A DNA stretch of 64,000 nucleotides from positions 248,001 to 312,000 of the forward strand of contig NZ_PVTY01000001.1 of assembly GCF_003003175.1 (NCBI RefSeq). The letters are read 5' to 3'. This document shows positions 52,972 to 62,967 of this stretch, piece by piece. The notes beneath the pieces were generated by a model that did not search any database, was not told the DNA's origin, and was given only the letters and a program-made list of their open reading frames with translations. The DNA is from Nesterenkonia sandarakina. Lineage in GTDB: Bacteria; Actinomycetota; Actinomycetes; Actinomycetales; Micrococcaceae. How positions within the stretch are numbered: position 1 is the stretch's first letter; each line of letters begins with the position of its first letter. A program made the position numbers and the translations under genes.

Positions 52972-53741
52972 GCGAGCTCCTGATCTCCACCCTCGAGTCC
53001 TACCAGCTCGACGAAGCGAGTCTCGAGGTCAGACCCGCCCCGGACCTCCTCGAGCGTGCCGGAGGCCAGCAGCCGCCCTTCCGCGATGATCCCGACATGG
53101 GAGCACATCCGCTGGACCAGATCCATCACGTGGCTGGAGAGGATCACAGTGCCTCCGGAGCCGACATAGGACTCCAGCAGGCCGCGGATGGTGCGCGCCG
53201 AGACCGGGTCCACGGCCTCGAAGGGCTCGTCGAGCACCAGAAGCTCGGGAGCATGGACCATCGCCGAGGCCAGCGCGATCTTCTTGGTCATTCCCGCGGA
53301 ATAGTCCTGGACCAGCTTCCCCTTCGCCTCCTCGAGGCCGAGCACCCGGAGCAGGTCAGCAGTGCGGGACTCGACGGTCTCCCGGTCCATCCCACGCAGC
53401 AGCCCGGCGTAGGTGACCAGCTGAGCGCCGGTGAGCTTGTTGAAGAGCAGGACGCCGTCGGCGAGCACGCCCATGGAGCGCTTGGCCTCGCTCGGCTGGG
53501 CCCAGACGTCGATGCCCACCACCTCGGCAGTGCCGGCGTCTGGTCGCATGAGACCGGTGGCCATCGACAGCGTGGTGGTCTTGCCGGCACCGTTGGGGCC
53601 GACGAACCCGTAGAAGGAGCCGCGCGGCACCTCCAGGTCGAGGTCCTGCACGGCGGGGGTCTGTCCGAATCGCTTGGTCAGGCCGCGAAGCCTCAGGGCC
53701 GGCGGCATCAGGGCGGTCGGATTCACGCTGACTGGATCCAT
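52956..53741 (-). CDS. ABC exporter ATP-binding protein
   Basis: A 261-residue CcmA/DrrA-type ATPase: Walker A GPNGAGKTT (50-58), a modified signature DYSAGMTKKIALA instead of LSGGQ, Walker B LLVLDEPFEAVDP and H-loop ILSSHVMD. The variant signature is common in ABC-2 exporters. TAGTCT lies 6 nt before the ATG, without a ribosome binding site, so the mRNA is probably leaderless. Forms an operon with the following permease gene. Confidence 0.92.
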   Translation of the reverse strand: MDPVSVNPTALMPPALRLRGLTKRFGQTPAVQDLDLEVPRGSFYGFVGPNGAGKTTTLSMATGLMRPDAGTAEVVGIDVWAQPSEAKRSMGVLADGVLLFNKLTGAQLVTYAGLLRGMDRETVESRTADLLRVLGLEEAKGKLVQDYSAGMTKKIALASAMVHAPELLVLDEPFEAVDPVSARTIRGLLESYVGSGGTVILSSHVMDLVQRMCSHVGIIAEGRLLASGTLEEVRGGSDLETRFVELVGLEGGDQELAWLQL

Positions 53742-53873
53742 GCCCCGAGACTATCGAGTCCAGCTCAGCGGCGCGTCACCCCTGAGAAGGACATGCGCCG
53801 AGACCCAGGAAGGATCGGCGGCGGATCCTCTGGGGGCTGGTCTCCTCGAGACGCCCTGGAGAGGCCGGGCCTC

Positions 53874-54857
53874 CTAGAAGAGCGCGCGAGCCAGCTGCTT
53901 GCGTGAGGCGGAGACCCGGGGATCGGTGTCCCCGGTGATCGAGTAGAGCTCGACCAGGTGGGCGCGGGCGGTCTCACGGTCATCGCCGAAATGCGTCTGG
54001 ATGAAGCGGACCAGGCGGGAGAAGCCGTCTTCCACGTGGCCTCCGAGCACATCGAGGTCCGCGACGGCGATCTGCGCGCCGACGTCGTCGGGGTTCTCCG
54101 CCGCTGCCTGTCGGGCGGCGGCGAGATCGGCGCCGGTGGTCCGCTGGAGCAGACCCACCTGGGCCAGCCCGATCTTGGCATCCTCGTCGTCCGGCTTCTC
54201 CTTGATGGCCTGCTCATAGGCCTTCGCGGCGGCGGCGTAGTCGCTGTTCTCCAGCGCATCCAGCGCCTCCTGGTGCAGCGGCGGAAGCTCCGGCTCGGCG
54301 GCGGGCCCCTGGCCCTCCACGACTCGGGTGGACTGCGCGGGCAGCTTCTGCGTCATGCCGTTCTGCGTGGCCATCTGCACCATCTGCGTCACGAGCTGGG
54401 AGAGCTGGTCGGCGGGCACCGCCGCGTCGAACTCGCCGACCGGGCGTCCACCGATGAAGGCCGTGGCGACCGGGACCTGATCGGCACTCTGGGCCAGCTC
54501 GGGATGCGCGGAGGCGTCGATCTCGGCGAGCAGCAGGCGGCCCTGCTGCGCGTCGACGAGGTCCTCCAGGGTGGACTTCATGGTCGCCGAGGCGGCATCG
54601 GCGCCGTGGATGAGCACGATCACCGGGGCCTGCGCGGAGAGCTCCACGACCTGCTGCAGCTGCTGCGGCTGCACCGCGATGGCCCAGCTGTTGGGTGCTC
54701 CCGCTGCTGCTGGCGCACTGGGACGCTGGGCTGCCGGGGCTGAAGGAGCCTGGCCGGCCGGTGCGGATGCGCCGGGCGCAGCGGCGAAGCCGGAGAGGTC
54801 CACCGCTCCCCTGGCGTCGACCCGTCGGGACTGGGGTTCCTGGGCGGAATCTGTCAC
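53874..54857 (-). CDS. Thioredoxin-like/TPR co-chaperone (CnoX/YbbN-like)
   Basis: A 327-residue protein with an Ala/Pro-rich N-terminal linker (20-55), a thioredoxin-fold domain (56-165) and a TPR-like helical C-terminal half (190-327). The usual WCxxC is replaced by HGADAAS, so there is no redox centre; a holdase or scaffold role as in CnoX is likely. VATAFIGGRPV contains the cis-Pro loop position (VPVATAF). AAGGAG precedes the GTG start. Confidence 0.87.
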   Translation of the reverse strand: MTDSAQEPQSRRVDARGAVDLSGFAAAPGASAPAGQAPSAPAAQRPSAPAAAGAPNSWAIAVQPQQLQQVVELSAQAPVIVLIHGADAASATMKSTLEDLVDAQQGRLLLAEIDASAHPELAQSADQVPVATAFIGGRPVGEFDAAVPADQLSQLVTQMVQMATQNGMTQKLPAQSTRVVEGQGPAAEPELPPLHQEALDALENSDYAAAAKAYEQAIKEKPDDEDAKIGLAQVGLLQRTTGADLAAARQAAAENPDDVGAQIAVADLDVLGGHVEDGFSRLVRFIQTHFGDDRETARAHLVELYSITGDTDPRVSASRKQLARALF

Positions 54858-54924
54858 TGCAGCGCTCCTTGCACGTCGGCGTCCGTTGTGGCGGTTCTGC
54901 GGATCGATCTCCGGGGAGCGGAGA

Positions 54925-57021
54925 TCAGTCGAGTATGTTGACCTCGTTCACAATATCGTGGACTCCGAGCACGACGACCTTCTCGTCGTCCTCCGCCGGA
55001 ATGTGCAGGATCATCGATTCCCGGTTGACGATGTCCACGTCCTCGGTGGTCGACTCGGTGCCGGCCAGCTCAGCGGTCACTCCGGAGAGGTTGATCGAGG
55101 CGCCGTCCTCGGGGCGAAGCTGTGTGGTGGAGTCGAAGCTTCCCACCGCGATCACCGAGCCGTCGGGAAGGCGCATCGCCGTGCTGCCCTCTCCGATGAT
55201 GGGACGGGTGTAGGAGATGCTGAGGTCCTGGGCGCTCTCGCTGAGCTCTTCCTGATACGCCTGGAGGTCCTCGATGTAGGCGTTGTCCTCAACGTTCATC
55301 CCGAAGTAGTACTCCCGGTTGTTCAGGAAGACCGCGACGCGCTCCATGGCGTGGTTGGCGGCGAAGCGTGCGTCCTCGTTGTCGGGGTCGACCGGCCCCA
55401 CGCCGCCGTCCTCGGCGGCGATGGCCGGGAACTCAGTCCCCGGGACCATCAGGACGGCCTGGGTGAGCTCATAGTTCTCTCGCGGGGACTCCTGCTCGAT
55501 GACCAGCACCTGCGGGATCTCGGCGTCGGTGTCCTGGGTGATGACGACAGCCTGGCGAGGGAACTCGCTGTCCGAGGTGACGGCCGCGCTGAGGATCTCG
55601 GTACCGATGGCATCCGGGGTGACATCCTCATCGATCTCGTGATTGCGGTAGGTGAGCTCACGGACCTGCTCGGCGTTTCCGGAGACCCGCGGGGAGAGCA
55701 GCTCTGCATCGAACTCGGCGTCCGCGGCCGCAGTGGTCTCGGCGATGTCCTCGATGATTCCCTGCAGCTGGGATTCCAGCAGCACCGAGTAGCCGGCGTC
55801 CTCATCCTGCTCAGCCTCGACCTCCTCAGCCTCCACGTCTTCGGTCTGCGCGGAGTCGTCCTCGGCAGGGTCCTCAGCGGGGTTCTCGGCGTCGGCCATG
55901 AGCACGGCCGGGCTCAGCGCCAGCGCGAGCGCCGCGGCGCTCGCCACCGAGCGGCTGCGCCAGGTGCGACCCTGCTCGGGACCGTCCTCCTCGGGGCGCA
56001 CCGGGTCGATGATCCCGGTGGCGTCGGGGTCATGCGGATCCTGGGTGCTCTCGGTGCTGGAGATCGAACCGAGGGTCCCGGTCAGCTCTTCCTCGGCGGG
56101 ATCGATGTGCTGCGGATCCTCACGGTCGTGCTGGGGATCCTGCTGGTCAGCGTGCTCGGGCTGCCCGTCGGTCTGGGTCATCTCGTCCTCGGCGGTGGTG
56201 TGGCTGGTTTCGGTCGCAGCGGCGGTTCCGGCGGCAGCGGCGGTTCCCGTCGTGGCGGCAGCTCCGGTCGCAGCAGCAGGAGCGGCAGCGGAGTCGGTGG
56301 CGGCAGTGGTCGAGCCGGACGCGGCGTCGACCGACCCGCGGCCGCGCGGCGTCGTCGCGGCGCTGGCGCCGCTGTCCTGAACGTCGCCCTCATGGGTCAC
56401 GACGCCGCGGCGGCGTGCGACCAGCGCGCGGTAGAGCAGGAAGATGGCCACCAGGATCAGCAGCGAGCCGAGCACGATCAGGATAGTGCCGAGCAGGCTG
56501 TCCTCTTCCTCCGGCAGCTCCACGGTGACCGCGCTGGGGGCGGGCTCCTCGCCGTCGCGGAAGATCAGCAGGCTCCACTCGCCGCTGTCGTCGGGGGCGC
56601 TCCAGCGGTAGCGCAGATCGCCCTCGGTGGTCTCACTGACCGCCCAGAGGTCGGAGTCGCTGGGGTCGGGCACGGTGGCCTCGCCCTCGGTGAACTGCGT
56701 CTCGATCGTGGCCGGGGCGTCGTCTTCGCCCTCCTGCACCGCTCCGATGGTGACGTGCGCGGCGTCGCCCACCCAGGCTTCGATGTCCTGGGTCCGTGCC
56801 AGGGCGAGGGTGTATTCGCCCTCAGCGGAGATGATGAACTCGTCGCGCTCAGCGTCCGGATCGACGATCTCATCGCTGATCACGGTCAGCGGCGCGTCCT
56901 GCACCTCCTGGCTCTGGGCGGTCGGGATCTCGTCGGAGGCCCAGACGGTGAGCAGCCCGACTCCGATTCCTGCCATGAGCAGACCCAGGATGAAGGCGAT
57001 GATGGAAGCGGGAAAACGCAC
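54925..57021 (-). CDS. Large acidic membrane-anchored protein of unknown function
   Basis: A 698-residue protein with no recognised catalytic motif. Helix 4-28 is a signal anchor; an extracytoplasmic beta-rich domain (30-170) follows; a second helix at about 180-203 is succeeded by a basic stop-transfer (RALVARRRG) and a 150-residue Ala/Thr/Gln/Asp-rich disordered segment; a third hydrophobic stretch lies near 360-375 (SVASAAALALALSPAVLM). The acidic C-terminal 300 residues look folded and probably sit outside the cell. GTG start with AAGGA. Actinobacteria often carry such proteins near envelope genes; I cannot name a function. Confidence 0.72.
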   Translation of the reverse strand: MRFPASIIAFILGLLMAGIGVGLLTVWASDEIPTAQSQEVQDAPLTVISDEIVDPDAERDEFIISAEGEYTLALARTQDIEAWVGDAAHVTIGAVQEGEDDAPATIETQFTEGEATVPDPSDSDLWAVSETTEGDLRYRWSAPDDSGEWSLLIFRDGEEPAPSAVTVELPEEEDSLLGTILIVLGSLLILVAIFLLYRALVARRRGVVTHEGDVQDSGASAATTPRGRGSVDAASGSTTAATDSAAAPAAATGAAATTGTAAAAGTAAATETSHTTAEDEMTQTDGQPEHADQQDPQHDREDPQHIDPAEEELTGTLGSISSTESTQDPHDPDATGIIDPVRPEEDGPEQGRTWRSRSVASAAALALALSPAVLMADAENPAEDPAEDDSAQTEDVEAEEVEAEQDEDAGYSVLLESQLQGIIEDIAETTAAADAEFDAELLSPRVSGNAEQVRELTYRNHEIDEDVTPDAIGTEILSAAVTSDSEFPRQAVVITQDTDAEIPQVLVIEQESPRENYELTQAVLMVPGTEFPAIAAEDGGVGPVDPDNEDARFAANHAMERVAVFLNNREYYFGMNVEDNAYIEDLQAYQEELSESAQDLSISYTRPIIGEGSTAMRLPDGSVIAVGSFDSTTQLRPEDGASINLSGVTAELAGTESTTEDVDIVNRESMILHIPAEDDEKVVVLGVHDIVNEVNILD

Positions 57022-57167
57022 GTGTGGGATGTCCTTGATCGGGGGAGGCGATGGTTCAGCCCTCTAGACTACCGAAGATAACAATAAGATCACAGTCTGG
57101 GTGTCCGCTGGAAGAATCTCCGGGTGCGAATGGTGTCCGGCCGACGGCGCGTGGCTAAGCTGACCTC

Positions 57168-58469
57168 GTGACAGAGTCCGAGCAGCATCCGCAGCAGCAG
57201 GGCCCGCACGTCGGGCCCGGCGTCGACGAGCAGCGCGCACCTGTCTCCGCCCGCCGGCGACGGTTCCGCTCCGGACCGACTCCCGGACGCCTGCGAGCCT
57301 TTCGCAGCGGCGTCCGCAGCGGGGTTCGCGGCATCAGGACGGCCCGGGCGCGCCGATCCGCGGCGGCGCTGCCGGAGTATGACGAGTACGGGCTGCCGCC
57401 GGTCTCCGCCGAGCGCATCGAGAAGGCCGCCTCCTACGCCAGCCGCCCCGTCTACACCGGATTCATGCTGGCCCTGGGCGTCGGACTCGCGCTGCTGGTG
57501 TTCTACGTGGCCCAGGCGAACACGCAGCTGCTGGTCTGGATCGCGGCAGCCCTGTTCATCGCCATCGGCCTCGACCCCGTGGTGCGCAGCCTCGAGCGGG
57601 CCGGGCTCCCCCGGCCGGCCGGGGTGGCCGCCACGATCACCGCCTTCCTCGGCATCGTGGCGACGTTCATCGCAGCCCTGGCCCCGATGGTCACCGAGCA
57701 GACCTCCACCTTCGTCCGCTCACTGCCGGTGCTGGTCAATGACATCTCCAGCTCCGAGTGGTTCCAGAGCATCGAGTCCGACTTCGAGATCCAGGAGATC
57801 ATCGACACCGAGGTCAACCGGTTCATCTCGGATCCGACGAACATCACCAACGCCCTCGGCGGGCTCTTCGGCGTCGGCACAGCCATCCTGACCACCGGAC
57901 TGGGCGCGCTGGTGGTCTTCGTGCTCGCCATCTACTTCCTGTCCTCGCTGCCGGTGATGACCGCATGGGCCTACCGGCTGGCCCCCCGCTCGAACCGGGA
58001 CCGGGTCCAGCATCTCGGAGACCGGATCCTCGACGGGATCGGGCACTATGTGATCGGCCAGGCCTGTGTCGCGGTGCTCAACGGGCTCGTGGCCTTCATC
58101 GCGATCAGCATCGCCGGCGTGCCCTTCGGAGTGCTCTTCGCCGTCGTGGCCGGAGTGCTGGCGTTCATCCCGCTGGTCGGACCGGTGACCGGAGGCACGA
58201 TCGTCACCCTGGTGGCGCTGACCGTGGACTGGCAGACCGCGGTGACCTTCGCCGCCATCTACTTCGTGTATCTGCAGGTCGAGGCGTATCTGGTCTCCCC
58301 GCGCATCATGGCGCGCGCGGTGCGGATCCCGGCCGCCGTCGTCGTCATCTCGGTGATCGCCGGCGGCACCCTGCTCGGAGTCCTCGGCGCCCTCATGGCG
58401 ATCCCGACGGCCGCCGCAGTGATGCTGCTGACCCGAGAAGTGCTGATCCGCCGGCAGGACGCGCGCTAG
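57168..58469 (+). CDS. AI-2E family transporter
   Basis: A 433-residue membrane protein of the AI-2 exporter/TqsA-like (UPF0118) family with about eight helices: the long periplasmic-facing loop ([19 protein letters not shown]) and the conserved [11 protein letters not shown] and [10 protein letters not shown] motifs are typical. A basic 60-residue cytoplasmic N-terminus precedes helix 1. Substrates in this family are diverse (AI-2, Na+/H+, others), so the name is not a functional claim. TAAGCT lies 6 nt before the GTG; probably leaderless. Confidence 0.9.
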   Translation: MTESEQHPQQQGPHVGPGVDEQRAPVSARRRRFRSGPTPGRLRAFRSGVRSGVRGIRTARARRSAAALPEYDEYGLPPVSAERIEKAASYASRPVYTGFMLALGVGLALLVFYVAQANTQLLVWIAAALFIAIGLDPVVRSLERAGLPRPAGVAATITAFLGIVATFIAALAPMVTEQTSTFVRSLPVLVNDISSSEWFQSIESDFEIQEIIDTEVNRFISDPTNITNALGGLFGVGTAILTTGLGALVVFVLAIYFLSSLPVMTAWAYRLAPRSNRDRVQHLGDRILDGIGHYVIGQACVAVLNGLVAFIAISIAGVPFGVLFAVVAGVLAFIPLVGPVTGGTIVTLVALTVDWQTAVTFAAIYFVYLQVEAYLVSPRIMARAVRIPAAVVVISVIAGGTLLGVLGALMAIPTAAAVMLLTREVLIRRQDAR

Positions 58470-58540
58470 CCGCCTCCGGCTGCCGAGCGCGACCCGCTCC
58501 GCGGACATCGGTGACCTCAGATCTCTCGGCCGGCGTGCAG

Positions 58541-58852
58541 TCAGCCCATCCGCCAGCAGTGGGTGTGCCAGTGCCGGCGCTCTGCGGCCGCGTGCTCGTC
58601 GCCGAAGATCGAGTCTGCGCGCCAGGCCACCACGTGCGCGGTCCCCGCGGGCACCGGGAGATGACATCCCGGGCAGGTGTAGATCTTCTGCGCCGCTGAG
58701 GCGGAGATATGCCGCACGTGGTACTCCCCGTCCCGGCGTCGCACCGTCCCGGTGGAGAACGCGCCCTGGCCGAAGACGCCGGTGGACAGCGGCCGGTGCT
58801 CGCGCTGCCACTTCGACGCGCGCCTTCCGGGTCCCTTCGCTGACTTGGCCAT
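58541..58852 (-). CDS. Small conserved protein, possible metal-binding
   Basis: A 103-residue protein with a basic N-terminus ([21 protein letters not shown]) and a C-terminal [18 protein letters not shown]...HWHTHCW pattern, a CxxC plus H/C cluster that could bind zinc. It is often found beside nucS in Actinobacteria and is sometimes labelled ATP/GTP-binding protein, but I see no P-loop. I choose the ATG at 58852 over 58906 because the longer form gives an atypical N-terminus. Function unknown. Confidence 0.72.
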   Translation of the reverse strand: MAKSAKGPGRRASKWQREHRPLSTGVFGQGAFSTGTVRRRDGEYHVRHISASAAQKIYTCPGCHLPVPAGTAHVVAWRADSIFGDEHAAAERRHWHTHCWRMG

Positions 58853-58932
58853 GGGTCCATTGTTCCAGGTCTCTGCTTCACGCGTCGCCGCCGGTGCGGC
58901 GCTCACCCCGGGAGCGGGTAGGATCAGGCACC

Positions 58933-59625
58933 GTGCGATTGGTAATTGCGACCTGTTCAGTGTCCTACTCCGGCCGGCTCAATGCCCACCTGGCCCAGGC
59001 CACGCGTCTGCTCATGGTGAAGGCCGACGGCGGCGTGCTCATCCACTCCGACGGCGGCTCCTATAAGCCGCTCAACTGGATGTCCCCGCCGGCGACGATG
59101 CGGGTCACCGCGCCCGACGCGCAGCAGCGCGAGGCCGGAATCACCGAGGTCTGGACCGTCTCGGCCACCAAGAGCGACGAAACGCTGCGAATCCTGATCA
59201 GCGAGGTCCACGAGGACGTCTCCCATGACCTCGGCGTGGACCCGGGCCTGGTCAAGGATGGCGTGGAGTCCGATCTCCAGCGGCTGCTCGCGGAGCAGAT
59301 CGAACTGCTGGGCGCCGGGCACCGGCTGATCCGCCGAGAGCACCCGACCCCGATCGGCCCGGTGGACATCCTGGCCCGCGGCCCTCAGGGAAGTGTGGCC
59401 GTAGAGCTCAAGCGTCGCGGCGACATCGACGGCGTCGAACAGCTCACCCGCTACCTCGAGCTGCTCAACCGCGACCCGCTGCTCGCCCCGGTGCAGGGGG
59501 TCTTCGCCGCCCAGCAGATCAAGCCCCAGGCACGCACCCTCGCCGAAGATCGCGGCATCCGCTGCCTGGTGCTGGACTATGACGCGATGCGCGGCGTCGA
59601 CGACGCCGACTCTCGCCTGTTCTAG
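58933..59625 (+). CDS. nucS: Mismatch endonuclease NucS (EndoMS)
   Basis: Mismatch-specific endonuclease that replaces MutSL in most Actinobacteria. The 230-residue protein has an N-terminal DNA-binding half and a RecB-like nuclease with Asp145 (GPVDILARG), Glu158 and Lys160 (VAVELKRR). The C-terminal DSRLF resembles the tail that contacts the beta clamp. TAGGAT lies 8 nt before the GTG at 58933 and there is no ribosome binding site. Its stop overlaps the converging DHFR-like gene by 4 nt. Confidence 0.96.
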   Translation: MRLVIATCSVSYSGRLNAHLAQATRLLMVKADGGVLIHSDGGSYKPLNWMSPPATMRVTAPDAQQREAGITEVWTVSATKSDETLRILISEVHEDVSHDLGVDPGLVKDGVESDLQRLLAEQIELLGAGHRLIRREHPTPIGPVDILARGPQGSVAVELKRRGDIDGVEQLTRYLELLNRDPLLAPVQGVFAAQQIKPQARTLAEDRGIRCLVLDYDAMRGVDDADSRLF

Positions 59626-60068
59626 CCGGCAGGCTCTGCCGCCCGGAACCTCGCCAGGCTCACGCCGCCCGGCAGCGGCTCAAGACCCACCGGGTGGAAG
59701 GCGCGTGGCCGCGCCTCTGAGCGGAACAGCGGGATGCCGGCGCCCAGCACCAATGGATTGATCTTCAGCTGGATCTCGTCGATCTCCCCGATGAGCTGAC
59801 CGGCCAGCTCAGCGCCGCCGCAGAGCCAGATGTCCCGGCCGGATCCGGCCTTGAGCGCACGCACCTTCCCGCCGAGATCACCGTCGATCACCTCGAGACC
59901 CGGCGCCTCCGGCAGCGCCCGATGCGCCGCCACGATCTGTCGCAGATGCGGGTACGCCCCGCCGACCAGCCCGGCGTCCACCGCAGGCTGGTGCGTGCGC
60001 CGCCCCATCAGCACGGTGTCGAAGCGCCGAGGTGGGCCCGTCACGCCCAGAGCCTCCCGGGCGTGCAC
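59622..60068 (-). pseudogene. N-terminally truncated dihydrofolate reductase/RibD-C family protein
   Basis: From the GTG at 60068 only 148 residues remain, beginning AREALGVTG and continuing DTVLMGRRTH, IWLCGGAELAG and EIDEIQLKINPLVLGAGIPLF, which match the second part of RibD C-terminal domain/DHFR-like proteins. The usual first 35-45 residues with the VSLDGFIA beta-strand motif are missing in all upstream frames, where the atpC terminator lies instead. It is therefore probably a broken gene, although translation of a shortened protein is possible. Confidence 0.65.
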
Positions 60069-60143
60069 CGGACAGGTCTCGGGGTACCGATCGGGACAAT
60101 CTACCGCACCGCAGAAGTCCCACAGCCGGTGTGGGTGTACAGA

Positions 60144-60187
60144 CAGGCGGGCCCCCGGTCTCCGTGAGGAGTCCGGGGGCCCGCCTG
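60144..60187. terminator. Terminator of the ATP synthase operon
   Basis: Perfect 15-bp stem (60144-60158 with 60173-60187) and a 14-nt loop, 34 nt beyond the atpC stop. Confidence 0.85.
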
Positions 60188-60220
60188 GTGGTGGTGCAGT
60201 CGATCAATCGATGGAGGAGT

Positions 60221-60484
60221 TCAGCCCTGAAGCTCGGCCTCGTCCGCGACGATGGTCACCTGATCGGAGTCCACCGAGAAGAAGCCACCGCTGACCTTCG
60301 CCTTCACAGGAGCGCCCTCGACGGGGTTGATGACCAGCTCACCTTCGGCCAGCAGCGAGAGCACCGGAGTGTGGCCCGGCAGGATGCCGATGTCACCTTC
60401 CACCGTGCGCCCGCGCACCGACTTCGCGGCACCGGACCAGACGGCGTGGTCGCTGGCGACCACCTGGACGTCGAGTTCGGCCAT
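60221..60484 (-). CDS. atpC: ATP synthase epsilon subunit, short form
   Basis: Part of the F1 central stalk. The 87 residues form only the N-terminal beta-sandwich (AELDVQVVASDHAVWSG to DQVTIVADEAELQG, with GDIGILPGHTPVLSLL); the C-terminal helical hairpin that inhibits ATP hydrolysis in many bacteria is absent. Starts 2 nt after atpD ends. Last gene of the atp operon in this window. Confidence 0.93.
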   Translation of the reverse strand: MAELDVQVVASDHAVWSGAAKSVRGRTVEGDIGILPGHTPVLSLLAEGELVINPVEGAPVKAKVSGGFFSVDSDQVTIVADEAELQG

Positions 60485-60486
60485 GA

Positions 60487-61977
<1,491 letters not shown>

Positions 61978-62016
61978 TCAAAACGTCTGTTGTTGGCCTG
62001 CGGGAGTACCCGTGGG

Positions 62017-62910
62017 CTAGCTCGCGGCCAGAGCGTCGGCACCCGCGATGAGCTCGCTGAGCTCCTGGGTGATCTCGGCCTGGCGAGCGTTGTTGCGCAA
62101 CAGGGTGTACTTCTTGATGAGGTCGTCCGCGTTGTCGGCAGCAGACTTCATCGCCCGCTGGCGAGCTGCGAGCTCCGACGCCGAGGCTTCCAGCATCGCC
62201 GCGAAGATCTTGGACTCGATGTACCGCGGAAGCAGCGCATCGAGGACCTCTTCGGCGGCGGGCTCGAAGTCGTACAGCGCCGTGGGCTCGTGCTTGGCGT
62301 CCGCATCCTTCTCCACGAAGGCCAGCGGCAACAGACGTCGCACCACCGGCTCCTGCTTCACCATGGACTGGAACTCGGTGTAGACGAGATACAGCTCATC
62401 CACACCGCCCTCTTCGGTGGGCTGCAGGAAGCGATCGACCAGCGTGCGGCCGATCTCCTGAGCGCGGTCCACCTCGGGGGCGTCGGTGTTGCCCGTCCAT
62501 ACCTGGTCGTACTCCCGCTCGCGGAAGTCGTAGAACGCCTGTGCCTTGCGTCCATAGAGGTAGGGGCGGATCTCCTTGCCGTCCTCCCGAAGACGCTTGG
62601 TCAGGGCTTCGCCCCGCTTGAGCACGTTCGTGGAGTAGGCGCCGGCGAGTCCGCGGTCGCTGGTGAGGATCAGCACTGCCGCGCGGGTGGGGTTCTCCAC
62701 CTTCGTGGTCAGCACGTGATCGATGTCGTTCTGCGAGGCCACGGCGGAGACCGCTCGTGTGATGGCATCTGCGTATGGCGAGGCTGCCCGCGCACGGCTG
62801 CGTGCTTTGCCGATGCGAGACGTCGCGATCAGCTCCATCGCCTTGAAGATCTTCTTCATCGACGAGGTCGATGCGATCTTCTGGCGGTAGACCCGAATCT
62901 GGGCTCCCAT
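62017..62910 (-). CDS. atpG: ATP synthase gamma subunit
   Basis: Rotor shaft of F1. [29 protein letters not shown] at the N-terminus and the C-terminal [20 protein letters not shown] are conserved; 297 residues. AGGGAAGGA precedes the ATG. Confidence 0.96.
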   Translation of the reverse strand: MGAQIRVYRQKIASTSSMKKIFKAMELIATSRIGKARSRARAASPYADAITRAVSAVASQNDIDHVLTTKVENPTRAAVLILTSDRGLAGAYSTNVLKRGEALTKRLREDGKEIRPYLYGRKAQAFYDFREREYDQVWTGNTDAPEVDRAQEIGRTLVDRFLQPTEEGGVDELYLVYTEFQSMVKQEPVVRRLLPLAFVEKDADAKHEPTALYDFEPAAEEVLDALLPRYIESKIFAAMLEASASELAARQRAMKSAADNADDLIKKYTLLRNNARQAEITQELSELIAGADALAAS

Positions 62911-62967
62911 GCTTGTCCTTCCCTGATGTCGTCCAGCAAGTGATTCTGCTCAGCGGAGGGGTGACCC

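Noticed and set aside
54571-57081. 836-codon plus-strand frame opposite the large acidic membrane protein
   Set aside because: It spans two real genes in antisense and is Gly/Val/Arg-rich without motifs; the minus-strand proteins have clear helices and a ribosome binding site.
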